51,629 bases of DNA, from contig JAEWXC010000031.1 in assembly GCA_023396115.1 (NCBI GenBank), positions 1 through 51,629 on the forward strand, read 5' to 3'. The DNA is from Actinomycetes bacterium (GTDB lineage Bacteria; Actinomycetota; Actinomycetes; Propionibacteriales; Nocardioidaceae). The position numbers were made by a program, and so were the translations under genes. This document shows, in pieces, positions 7,702-15,525 of the stretch; position 1 is the stretch's first letter, and every line of letters starts with the position of its first letter. The notes beneath the pieces were generated by a model. That model saw only the letters and a program-made list of their open reading frames with translations, ran no database searches and was not told the DNA's origin.

Positions 7702-9189
7702 TCAGCGGCGGCGCACGAAGATGTCCGCGACCTGGTTGGTGTCGCCGCGGACCAGGCCGGGTGAGGTGGAGGTGAAGGTGGCGGCCCGGGCCAGGGTGGA
7801 GACGCTGATCTCGCGGGGACGCTCGGCAGCGGTCACCGGGTTGCCGCGGAGCAGGTCGATCCGGATGCCGGTGCTGATCTCCTCCAGGACACCGCGCACG
7901 CCGGCGGTCCAGCCGGCCCAGCCGCCGTCGGGCGAGAGCCACGGCTGGGTGGCGTACCGGTCCCCCACCGTGCGCACGTGGTGGCCGGTCGTGCCGAGCC
8001 GGTCACGTCGTTGGAGCACGTCCGAGGCGACGGTGCCCGACGCGGTCCGTCGCTGCTGGGCGAACAGCACGTACCGGCCGTCGGCCGAGGTGGTGGGCGC
8101 GCTGACCGGCGCGGTCAGCGCGGCGCCGGTGTTGTCGACGCTGACGATGGTGCTCCGCCCGGTGCTGCGGGCCCACTGGAAGACCATCGGGTCCTCGGCG
8201 CCGCCGCGGCCGGTCACGTAGTTGGTGGCCTGGGTGATGTAGGAGACGAACCGGCCGTCACCGGAGATCCGAGGGTTGACGGTGGGCCCGTTGCCCCGCA
8301 GACCGGTCGGGGTGGTGCTGACCACCCGGTTGGTGCCGGCGGCCCGGTCGAAGGCGTAGACCTGGTACGTGGCCGGCACCCGGGGGGCGACCAGGTCGGT
8401 GGCCGAGGAGCGGTAGACCACGTGCCGGCCGTTGGCCGACAGAGACGGTTGCAGCGACTGCCCGTTGGACGCACCGCCACCGATCGAGGGGCTGACGTGG
8501 GTGGTCCGGCCGGTGGCCCGGTCGTGCACGAACGCCTGGTTGCGGCCGTTCCCGACACCGGGAACCAGGTTCGGAGCGGTGCTGACGAACGCGACGATCC
8601 GTCCGTCCGCCGAGATCGTGGGGTGCGCCGAGCGGGCCGTGGCCTGGCCCCCACCGCTGGGCACGCTGACCCGGGTGGTGCGGCGCAGCACCAGGTCCCG
8701 GACGAACACGTCGGCGACCCCGTTGGTGTCTCCCGGCACCAGGTTGGAGGCCTCGGAGGCGAACACCACGAACCGGTCGTTGGCCGAGATCTCCGCGTCC
8801 CAGGAGGTGCCGTTGCCCTGCCCGCGGTACCCGACGCTGACCCGGGTCAAGGAGGAGGAGCAGAGCTCGCGGCGCAGTGCGACCGCCGCGCGGCGCTTCC
8901 GGCGGGCCTGCTTCAACTTCTTCCGCTTCTTCCGGACCACCTTGCGGGCCTTCGCGACCCCGTCGTCGCGGCGCTTGGCCCGGCGCAGCTTCTTCTTGGC
9001 CCGGCGGAGCTTCTTCTTGGCACGGGTCTGGCGGGCCACCGCCTTCTGGGCCATCGGGCGCGACACCGAGCAGCCACCGCCGTCGCTGTAGATGTCAGCC
9101 TCGGCAGGTGCCGCTCCGGTCACGGTGAAGAGGGTGACGGCGAGCAGGGTTGCGGTGAGCAACCCGGTGGCGCGGCGCAGGTGGGTCAC
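7702..9189 (-). CDS. Secreted TolB/WD40-like beta-propeller protein with K/R-rich N-terminal region
   Basis: The product is 495 aa from the GTG at 9189, 7 nt after GGGAG; longer frames upstream lack coding character. An N-terminal signal peptide (LLTATLLAVTLFTVTGAAPAEA) is followed by an unusual basic segment rich in RAKKKLRR and RKKRKKLKQ, about residues 40-95, probably a helical coiled coil. Repeats of the form SADGRYVVFxSxATNLVPGDTNGxxDVFVRD follow, as in TolB-like or WD40-like PD40 blades. It is likely an exported or surface protein with a protein- or polymer-binding propeller; no enzymatic motif is seen. It begins 36 bp downstream of the IS30 element. Confidence 0.8.
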   Translation of the reverse strand: MTHLRRATGLLTATLLAVTLFTVTGAAPAEADIYSDGGGCSVSRPMAQKAVARQTRAKKKLRRAKKKLRRAKRRDDGVAKARKVVRKKRKKLKQARRKRRAAVALRRELCSSSLTRVSVGYRGQGNGTSWDAEISANDRFVVFASEASNLVPGDTNGVADVFVRDLVLRRTTRVSVPSGGGQATARSAHPTISADGRIVAFVSTAPNLVPGVGNGRNQAFVHDRATGRTTHVSPSIGGGASNGQSLQPSLSANGRHVVYRSSATDLVAPRVPATYQVYAFDRAAGTNRVVSTTPTGLRGNGPTVNPRISGDGRFVSYITQATNYVTGRGGAEDPMVFQWARSTGRSTIVSVDNTGAALTAPVSAPTTSADGRYVLFAQQRRTASGTVASDVLQRRDRLGTTGHHVRTVGDRYATQPWLSPDGGWAGWTAGVRGVLEEISTGIRIDLLRGNPVTAAERPREISVSTLARAATFTSTSPGLVRGDTNQVADIFVRRR

Positions 9190-9277
9190 GGCAGCTCCCG
9201 GGCGGACGGTCGGGCAGGTTCCGTGACGACCTACCCGGCCCGGGCGCTGCGGAAACAGCGCGGCACCGGCCGACTCG

Positions 9278-10149
9278 TCACCAGGGTTCGTGCTCGGCAG
9301 CCTCGCCGAGCTTCTTGATCTCCCGCGCGAGGATCGTGTTGAACCAGGCGCGCGGCAGGAAGTTGGCGCCGATCTGGACCGCCCGGCCACCGTGTCCGTA
9401 CACCACCCGCGACCGGTCGGCCAGGATCGCGTCGGCCACCGCCACGGCGATGTCGTCGGGACTGGTCCTGAGGAAGCGGGCCCCGAACTCGGGCGAGGAC
9501 TCCGCGGCGATGTTGGTGGCGATCCCGCCGGGGTGGACCAGCTGCACGGTGACGGGCTGGTCGGCCAGCTCGACCATCAACGACTCGGTGAAACCGCGCA
9601 CCGCGGCCTTGGGGGCGCAGTAGGCGCTGGTGCCGGGCGACCCGGTCAGACCGAAGACGCTGCTGACGTTGACCAGCGCCCCCTCCCGCCGCTCCCGCAG
9701 GTGCGGCAGGAACGCCCGGGTGCCGTGCACGACGCCCCAGAAGTTCACCGCCATCACCCGCTCGTAGGTCTCGTCAGGGTCTGCCACACCGCCGCCCCCG
9801 GGCCGGAGATGCCGGCGTTGTTGACGACCACGTGCGCCGGCCGAGCTCGGAGCGCACCTCGTCGGCGAAGCCCCGCACGGCCTCGGGGTCGCTGACGTCG
9901 AAGGCCCGGCACAACGCCGTGGTGCCCGACGGGAGCATCTCCTCGGTCCGGGCCAGGCTGGCGGCGTCGAAGTCGTTGAGGGCCAGCACGGCACCGCGGC
10001 GGGCGAACTCCATCGCGTACGAGCGGCCCATCCCGGAGCCGGCTCCGATGATCACGACGACCTTGTCGGTGTAGGTGTCCGATGCCGAACACGATCCCGA
10101 GCACACCCCGGGCGACGAGGAGCTTCCACGACAGCTGCAACCATCCCAT
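9278..10149 (-). pseudogene. Short-chain dehydrogenase/reductase, broken by three frameshifts
   Basis: Parts of one SDR are spread over three frames. From the ATG at 10149 come residues beginning MGWLQLSWKLLVARGVLG. Near 10080 the frame moves to one encoding KVVVIIGAGSGMGRSYAMEF (the NAD(P)-binding GxxxGxG). Near 9840 it moves to HVVVNNAGISGPGAAVW (NNAG motif). Near 9783 it moves to DPDETYERVMAVNFWGVVHG through the catalytic SAYCAPKAA (Y-x-x-x-K) to the end. Taken together they give a full-length SDR with no missing domain. The first shift is equivalent to one extra base and the other two to one missing base each. Either the gene is recently dead or the assembly has indels in a very GC-rich stretch. 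Confidence 0.8.
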
Positions 10150-10229
10150 GGCGCCACGCCAGGAGCCCCGCCCAGCACGCGCCCTCACCCGCGCCGGGTG
10201 AACGCCCCCGGGCACGAGGCGCGGTCGGC

Positions 10230-11792
10230 CTACCCGGTGGGGGTCCCCGTCGGGTCCGGGACGTCCTGCTCCAACTCCTCGGCGCCCAGCCGGCGCCACG
10301 GGTTCGGGGTGTCGCGGGTGGAGGGAGCGTCCGGGCTGGTGCCCCGGGTCCACCACTGCGCCACGTAGGCGACGTCCCCGAGCTGGACCCGGTCACCGGC
10401 GGTGTAGGTGGCGCCGGGGCGCCAGTCCGGGAAGGTGCCGGGCGCGACGGTGGGCAGCGGCTCGGGGGTCTCGCCGGGCAGCACCGGACCGACCAGACGC
10501 CAGGGGCTGTCGGCGTCGGCCACGGTCGGGTCGTCGGGCACGTCGCCGCTGGTCCAGTACCGGGCCACGTAGACGTTGCGGTGCCACACCACCCGCTCGC
10601 CGCTCTGGTAGGCCTGCTCGGTGTTCCACACCGGGTAGGGGCTGGTGTCGGGGTCGTCGGTCTCCACCGCGGACGTGGTCGGGGTCGCGTCCGTGGGGGC
10701 GTCGCTGGTGGCCGCGGTCCGGGGGCCGGCTTCGACCCCGGTGCCCAGCAGCCGGGCGAAGGCACCGGACTCCTGGGGCAGGCCGCTGCAGGAGTCGGAC
10801 ACCTTGGTCACGTCGGGCCAGTTGGAGCTGCAGGAACGGTCCCGGTTGAGCGACCACACCGACATCCGTCCGAGCCCCTTGTCCTCGGCGAAGCGGTGCA
10901 GCTGCTCGGCGTCGTCGAGCCCGAACACCTCGCCCACCACGTCGTTCTGCCCGAGCATCGGGGTGGCTCCGACCAGGCGCCACAGCTCGGCGTCGGTGCG
11001 CCGGTCACCGCGGTCGGCGTACAGCCGGCCCAGCTGCTCGTGGGTGGCCTCCAGCGCGCTGATCGAGGCCCGGGCCATCGTCTGGCCCGGGTCCCGGCTC
11101 TCGGCGTAGTTCATCGTCATCACGTTCACCCCGGCCAGGTCGACCCCGGCCGCCAGGGTCTCCTCGACCACCGCCAGCGCGTCGTCGGGCAGGCCGTGCG
11201 GTGCCACCGGCAACGTCAACCAGACCTCGGTGTCGTGCTGGTCCTGCAACGCGGCCAGGGCTTCGGCCCGGCGGGTGCGGGAGGCGGTGTCGGCCAGGGC
11301 GTCGCCCTCGACGTCCAGGTCGACCACCTCGGTGTCGTAGCGCTCCACGACCCGGCTGTAGGCGGCGGTCAGGTCCTCGACGGAGTCGCAGGCCAGTGCC
11401 AGTTCGGAGTTGGCCTGTCCCCCGAACGAGATGACCGGGGCACCACCGAGCTGGGTCAGTCGGGCGACCCGCCGGTCCAGGTCCAGCTGCTCCTGCGCCT
11501 CGTCGAGGGTGTAGGCGGCTCCCCAGGAGGGACGGCAGTCCTCGTCCGGGTCCGCCACCACGAAGCCCAGCACCGCACTGTCACCGGTGCCCTTGACCGG
11601 GTTCTCGAACGGGTAGGTGGGGGTGGCGGTCACGTCCACGTACCCGGCGAACCACTGCTGCTCGGAGACCTCGACGCGGGAGTCGGCGAACCACTGCCAG
11701 CCGCGCATCCCGACGAACACCAGCCCGGCCGTCACGACCAGCACGATGCTGAGCCTCAGCCAGGACAGGCGTCGGCCTTCCACCAGTGACAT
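10230..11792 (-). CDS. Membrane-anchored GH18 chitinase-like protein with two CBM5/12-type modules
   Basis: The product is 520 aa from the ATG at 11792, with GGAG upstream. An N-terminal membrane anchor or signal (SIVLVVTAGLVFVGMRGW) leads into a GH18-type TIM barrel. The active-site strand reads EVVDLDVEG, where the final Glu would be the catalytic acid of DxxDxDxE; the first Asp of that motif is not conserved. NVMTMNYA and MSVWSLNRD are typical later GH18 strands. A Thr/Asp-rich linker leads to two chitin-binding-like modules (each about 45 aa, with YVARYW and YVAQWW aromatic motifs). It is expected to act on a beta-1,4 glycan outside the membrane. It is divergent from a GT2 synthase, suggesting a shared polymer. 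Confidence 0.82.
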   Translation of the reverse strand: MSLVEGRRLSWLRLSIVLVVTAGLVFVGMRGWQWFADSRVEVSEQQWFAGYVDVTATPTYPFENPVKGTGDSAVLGFVVADPDEDCRPSWGAAYTLDEAQEQLDLDRRVARLTQLGGAPVISFGGQANSELALACDSVEDLTAAYSRVVERYDTEVVDLDVEGDALADTASRTRRAEALAALQDQHDTEVWLTLPVAPHGLPDDALAVVEETLAAGVDLAGVNVMTMNYAESRDPGQTMARASISALEATHEQLGRLYADRGDRRTDAELWRLVGATPMLGQNDVVGEVFGLDDAEQLHRFAEDKGLGRMSVWSLNRDRSCSSNWPDVTKVSDSCSGLPQESGAFARLLGTGVEAGPRTAATSDAPTDATPTTSAVETDDPDTSPYPVWNTEQAYQSGERVVWHRNVYVARYWTSGDVPDDPTVADADSPWRLVGPVLPGETPEPLPTVAPGTFPDWRPGATYTAGDRVQLGDVAYVAQWWTRGTSPDAPSTRDTPNPWRRLGAEELEQDVPDPTGTPTG

Positions 11793-11870
11793 CCGTTCTC
11801 CGCCCCGTGCGCACAACCTGAACAGCCTTTACCCTACGGAGTCGGAGCCACCACGCAGGAGAGGACCACC

Positions 11871-14258
11871 GTGAGGGGCACAGATTCGGGCCGGGTGCCG
11901 GGCAGCATCGACACCGTCCCACCCGCCGCGACCGAGCCGGCTCCCGCGGAGCGACGCCGCCGGCAGTGGGGGGCGGAGCGCCGGTCCGAACCGATGCCGA
12001 TCGTGCACCCCACCCCGACCCTGGCCGCCCTCACCTGGGGCCGGGTCGCGATCGTGGCCACGGTCCTGTTCTGGGCCGCCTACCTGGTCACCACCGTGTT
12101 CCGGCGCTTCCTCAACGACGTCGGCGGCTTCCGGTTCACCATGGAGGCGATCTCCTACCTGGGCGTCGTCACGATGCTGACGTTCTCCGCCCTGATGTAC
12201 CTGGTCGCCCGGCAGGGGGCGCTGCGCCGGTTCCGCGAGCACCGCCGGGTGCCGCGGGGCCTGCTCGACGAGCACTACGCCTCCTCGGGGGCCCCGATGA
12301 CGGTGCTGGTGCCCTCGTACGCCGAGGAGCCCGACGTGGTGCGGCTGACGCTGTGGAGCGCAGCCCTGCAGGAGTACCCGGACCTGCGGGTGGTGCTGCT
12401 CATCGACGACCCGCCGTTCCCCACCGACCCCGAGACGCTGGCGCGTCTGGAGCGCACCCGGGCCCTGGTCACCGAGCTCGAGAACGCCTTGGCCGCCCCG
12501 CTCGGGCGTGCCACCCGGGCCCTGGAGACCGCGAGGGCCACCCTACCGGCGAGCGGTCCGGCACCGATCGGGGCAGTGGCCGCGCTGGCCGCGGAGTACC
12601 GCGCTGCTGCCGAGTGGCTCGAAGGGGTCGCGGACGCCGAGGTGGTCACCGACCACGTGACGGAGTTCTTCGTCGACCAGGTGCTGATGGGCCTGGCCAG
12701 CGAGCTGCGGCTGCACCTGCTGGCCCTGGACGCAGCCGTCGCGCAGGACGGGCAGCTCCCGGTCGAGCGGGCGTTGCAGCTGCACCACCGGTTGGTGTGG
12801 ATCTTCTCGGTGCGGGCCGAGAACTTCGAGCGACGGCGCTACGCGTCGTTGTCGCAGGAGTCCAACAAGGCGATGAACATCAACGCCTACCTGGGCCTGC
12901 TCGGCGGCACCTGGCGACCGACCCCCTCACCCGAGGGAACGGTCCTGGTCCGGCTGGACGACGACGAGCCCACCGCGCCGGACGACCTGGTGGTGCCCGA
13001 CCCCGAGTACCTGCTCACCCTGGACGCCGACTCCCAGCTGCTGCGGGACTACTGCCTGCGCCTGGTCTACTTCCTCGAGCAGCCGGAGAACGCCGACGTG
13101 GCGATCACCCAGACGCCGTACTCCTCCTACCGCGGGGCCCCGACCCGGATCGAGCGGATCGCCGGTGCCACCACCGACATCCAGCACATCCTGCACCAGG
13201 GGATGACCTACCACGACGCCACGTTCTGGGTCGGCGCCAACGCCGTGATCCGCCGGGTGGCACTGGAGGACATCGTCGAGGTCGAGACGGTCGGTGGCTA
13301 CGAGATCCGCACCTACGTGCAGGACCGCACCGTCATCGAGGACACCGAGTCCAGTGTCGACATCGCCGCCGCCGGGTGGCGCCTGGTCAACTACCCCGAG
13401 CGGCTCAGCTACAGCGCCACGCCACCGGACTTCGGGTCGCTGGTGGTGCAGCGCCGCCGGTGGGCCAACGGCGGGCTGCTGATCTTCCCCAAGTTCTGGC
13501 AGCAGCGGGGGCCGCGGGCCCGGGCCGGGCGGCCGGTGCGCTGGGGCGAGTTCGCGCTGCGGTTCAACTACATGGCCTCGATCGCCTGGGCCACCTTCGC
13601 GTTGTTGCTGCTGCTGTTCTACCCCTACGACAGCCGACTGCTCAGCCCCCTGGTGATCGGGGCGGCGCTGCCGTACTTCCTGTGCATGGCCAGCGACCTG
13701 CACGCGTGCGGCCACCGGCGGTTGGACGTGTTCCGGATCTACGGGTTCAACCTGATCCTGCTGCCGGTGAACCTGGCCGGGGTGCTCAAGTCGGTGCAGC
13801 AGGCCTTCACCGGCGAGAAGATCCCGTTCGCGCGGACACCGAAGGTGCGCAACCGCACCGCCGCCCCCGGGTGGCACGTCTTCATCCCGTACGTCATCGT
13901 CATCTACTCGATGGTGACCGTGTGGCGCAGCTACCTGCACGAGGACTGGGGCAACCTGGCCTTCGCGCTGTTCAACGCCGTGCTGGCAGCCGCAGCGATC
14001 CGGGCCTGCATCGGGGTCCGCAACTCGATGGTCGACATGGGCATGGGGGTCGTGAACTGGCTGTTCGTGCCGGTCCGCCAGGCCCCGCCGCCGCGGCCGG
14101 TGCGCGACCCGGACGCCCCGGTCGACTGGCAGAGCCTGCTGCACCACGGCGACCGGAGGCTCAACCGCGACCTGCGCCGCACCGACGACCGTCGCCGCCG
14201 CGCCGCGAGCACCCCGACCGCGTCGCGCAGGCGTTGGTCGCTGCGCCGCTCACGCTGA
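11871..14258 (+). CDS. Processive family-2 glycosyltransferase (cellulose/chitin synthase-like), membrane
   Basis: The product is 795 aa from the GTG at 11871, 8 nt after AGGAGAGG. Two N-terminal TM segments (about residues 55-80 and 95-115) precede the GT-A domain. The domain shows PMTVLVPSYAEEP, the nucleotide-binding Asp in VVLLIDDPP, DAD in LLTLDADSQLL, the catalytic ED in TVIEDTES, and QRRRWANGG, the Q-x-x-RW motif of processive synthases. An insertion of about 200 residues between the first Asp and DAD includes helical, Ala/Glu-rich sequence. Four or more C-terminal TM segments follow. It should polymerise a nucleotide sugar and extrude the chain; UDP-Glc or UDP-GlcNAc cannot be told apart. 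The GH18-CBM gene is divergent from it. Confidence 0.88.
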   Translation: MRGTDSGRVPGSIDTVPPAATEPAPAERRRRQWGAERRSEPMPIVHPTPTLAALTWGRVAIVATVLFWAAYLVTTVFRRFLNDVGGFRFTMEAISYLGVVTMLTFSALMYLVARQGALRRFREHRRVPRGLLDEHYASSGAPMTVLVPSYAEEPDVVRLTLWSAALQEYPDLRVVLLIDDPPFPTDPETLARLERTRALVTELENALAAPLGRATRALETARATLPASGPAPIGAVAALAAEYRAAAEWLEGVADAEVVTDHVTEFFVDQVLMGLASELRLHLLALDAAVAQDGQLPVERALQLHHRLVWIFSVRAENFERRRYASLSQESNKAMNINAYLGLLGGTWRPTPSPEGTVLVRLDDDEPTAPDDLVVPDPEYLLTLDADSQLLRDYCLRLVYFLEQPENADVAITQTPYSSYRGAPTRIERIAGATTDIQHILHQGMTYHDATFWVGANAVIRRVALEDIVEVETVGGYEIRTYVQDRTVIEDTESSVDIAAAGWRLVNYPERLSYSATPPDFGSLVVQRRRWANGGLLIFPKFWQQRGPRARAGRPVRWGEFALRFNYMASIAWATFALLLLLFYPYDSRLLSPLVIGAALPYFLCMASDLHACGHRRLDVFRIYGFNLILLPVNLAGVLKSVQQAFTGEKIPFARTPKVRNRTAAPGWHVFIPYVIVIYSMVTVWRSYLHEDWGNLAFALFNAVLAAAAIRACIGVRNSMVDMGMGVVNWLFVPVRQAPPPRPVRDPDAPVDWQSLLHHGDRRLNRDLRRTDDRRRRAASTPTASRRRWSLRRSR

Positions 14259-14291
14259 CTACGCGGTCGGGAGGCACTCCCGTGGACCAGC

Positions 14292-14435
14292 TCAGCTGCA
14301 GGCGCCCGGTCCGTCCAGACGACCCAGCACCTGCTCCCCCACCCGGCGCAGCACCGCCAGGTCCGCCTCGGCGAGGTCGTCGATGACCAGTCGGCGCACC
14401 TCGGTGACGTGTCCCGGGGCGACCCCCGTGAACAT
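14292..14435 (-). pseudogene. Possible remnant of a MarR-type regulator C-terminus
   Basis: A 47-codon frame ends in VTEVRRLVIDDLAEADL followed by AVLRRVGEQVLGRL, a helical pattern like the dimerisation end of MarR regulators, and it uses strongly GC-rich third positions. No DNA-binding part is found, and its 5' end would overlap the start of the DoxX-like gene on the other strand. It may be a decayed fragment or chance coding-like sequence. It occupies most of the 169-bp gap after the glycosyltransferase gene. Confidence 0.3.
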
Positions 14436-14799
14436 CACCCTGTGGATCATCGCCGGCATCCTGGCCGCCGTGTTCCTCCTCGCCGGCGCCGTCAAGGTCA
14501 CCCAGCCCCGCGAGAAGCTGGCCGAACAGATGGGCTGGGTCACCGACAGCTCCGACGGTTTCGTGAAGTTCGTCGGCGCGGTGGAGGTGCTCGGCGCCGT
14601 GGGCCTGGTCCTGCCCGCCGCCACTGGTATCGCTGTCTGGCTGACCCCGCTGGCTGCGGCCGGCCTCGCCCTCACCATGGTGGGCGCCGTGGTGGTGCAC
14701 CTGCGTCGCGGTGAGACCGCGGGCGCCGTGCAGTCCCTGGTGGTCGGCGTGCTGGCCGCGTTCGTGGCCGTGATGCGCTTCGGCCCGCACGCGTTCTGA
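14428..14799 (+). CDS. DoxX-like small membrane protein
   Basis: The product is 123 aa from the GTG at 14428; an ATG at 14383 would add 15 non-hydrophobic residues and is less likely. There are four predicted TM segments: LWIIAGILAAVFLLAGAVKV, VGAVEVLGAVGLVLP, WLTPLAAAGLALTMVGAVVV and LVVGVLAAFVAV. The pattern, with LAGAVKVTQPREKLAEQMGW after the first TM, is that of the DoxX/SURF4-like family (DoxX_2). The function of the family is poorly defined, with links to redox stress in mycobacteria. The gene stands alone before the DedA gene. Confidence 0.75.
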   Translation: MNITLWIIAGILAAVFLLAGAVKVTQPREKLAEQMGWVTDSSDGFVKFVGAVEVLGAVGLVLPAATGIAVWLTPLAAAGLALTMVGAVVVHLRRGETAGAVQSLVVGVLAAFVAVMRFGPHAF

Positions 14800-14848
14800 G
14801 TCACTCCCCCGCCAACTCCGTGCGACACCCGCCGCTTCGGAGACCTCC

Positions 14849-14854
14849 TACGAT
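14849..14854 (+). promoter_or_regulatory. Candidate -10 box (TACGAT) of a leaderless DedA transcript
   Basis: TACGAT lies 6 nt before the GTG start at 14861, so transcription would begin at or very near the start codon; no Shine-Dalgarno sequence is present. Leaderless genes with TANNNT boxes are common in actinobacteria. No clear -35 element is seen. Confidence 0.5.
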
Positions 14855-14860
14855 CTGGAC

Positions 14861-15481
14861 GTGGACCAACTCGTGAACGGGATCTCCGACCTCGCCCTGG
14901 ATGCGGCCGGTTCCGTGTGGGCCTACCTGGTGGTGGCCCTGTGTGCGGCATTCGACGCCATCATCCCCATGGTGCCGAGTGAGTCCGTGGTGGTGGCGCT
15001 GGCGGCGGTCTCGGTCGACACCGGCGCCCCGAACCTGGTCCTGCTCGCACTGGCGGCCGGTCTGGGGGCCTTCGTCGGCGACAACACCACCTTCCAGATC
15101 GGTCGCCGGGTCGGGCTGGAGCGGTTCGGGTGGATGCGCACCCGGCGGATGCAGAAGGCCTGGACGATGGCCCGGCGCGAGCTGGACCGGCGGGCGGCGG
15201 TGTTGATCCTCACCGCGCGGTACATCCCCGTGGGGCGGGCGGCGGTGAACCTGACCGCCGGCGCGACCGGCTACCCGACCCGCCGGTTCGTGGTGCTCTC
15301 GGCCATCGCTGCCACGTCCTGGGCGGCCTACTCGGTCGCGGTCGGCGTGCTGGCCGGGTCCTGGGTCAAGGCGCACCCGCTGTACGGGGCGCTGGTCGCC
15401 GTCGTCGTGGCGGTCTGCCTGGGCCTGGTGGTGGACCGGGTGCTCTCGGCCTGGCGGCGCCGGGTGCTGCCGACTGACTGA
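14861..15481 (+). CDS. DedA/SNARE-associated family membrane protein
   Basis: The product is 206 aa from a GTG start that appears leaderless. The DedA hallmarks are present: FDAIIPMVPSESVVVALAA near the N-terminus (re-entrant segment), GDNTTFQIGRRVG, and RYIPVGRAAVNLTAGATG with the functional Arg residues. About five membrane segments are predicted. Family members act as lipid (undecaprenyl-phosphate or phosphatidylethanolamine) flippases or affect membrane homeostasis; the substrate here is unknown. A strong bidirectional hairpin follows and the catalase gene is convergent. Confidence 0.87.
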   Translation: MDQLVNGISDLALDAAGSVWAYLVVALCAAFDAIIPMVPSESVVVALAAVSVDTGAPNLVLLALAAGLGAFVGDNTTFQIGRRVGLERFGWMRTRRMQKAWTMARRELDRRAAVLILTARYIPVGRAAVNLTAGATGYPTRRFVVLSAIAATSWAAYSVAVGVLAGSWVKAHPLYGALVAVVVAVCLGLVVDRVLSAWRRRVLPTD

Positions 15482-15485
15482 CGCA

Positions 15486-15517
15486 CCGACGCCCGCACCG
15501 GGTGGTGCGGGCGTCGG
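15486..15517. terminator. Bidirectional hairpin terminator between DedA and catalase genes
   Basis: A perfect 14-bp stem (CCGACGCCCGCACC and its complement) with a GGGT loop sits 5-8 bp from both convergent stop codons. There is no T tract, as is usual in high-GC actinobacteria. Confidence 0.8.
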
Positions 15518-15525
15518 CGGGCGAC

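Noticed and set aside
9278..10149. Programmed ribosomal frameshifting in the SDR gene
   Set aside because: Three shifts in different directions without slippery heptamers or a downstream pseudoknot are not compatible with a programmed event.
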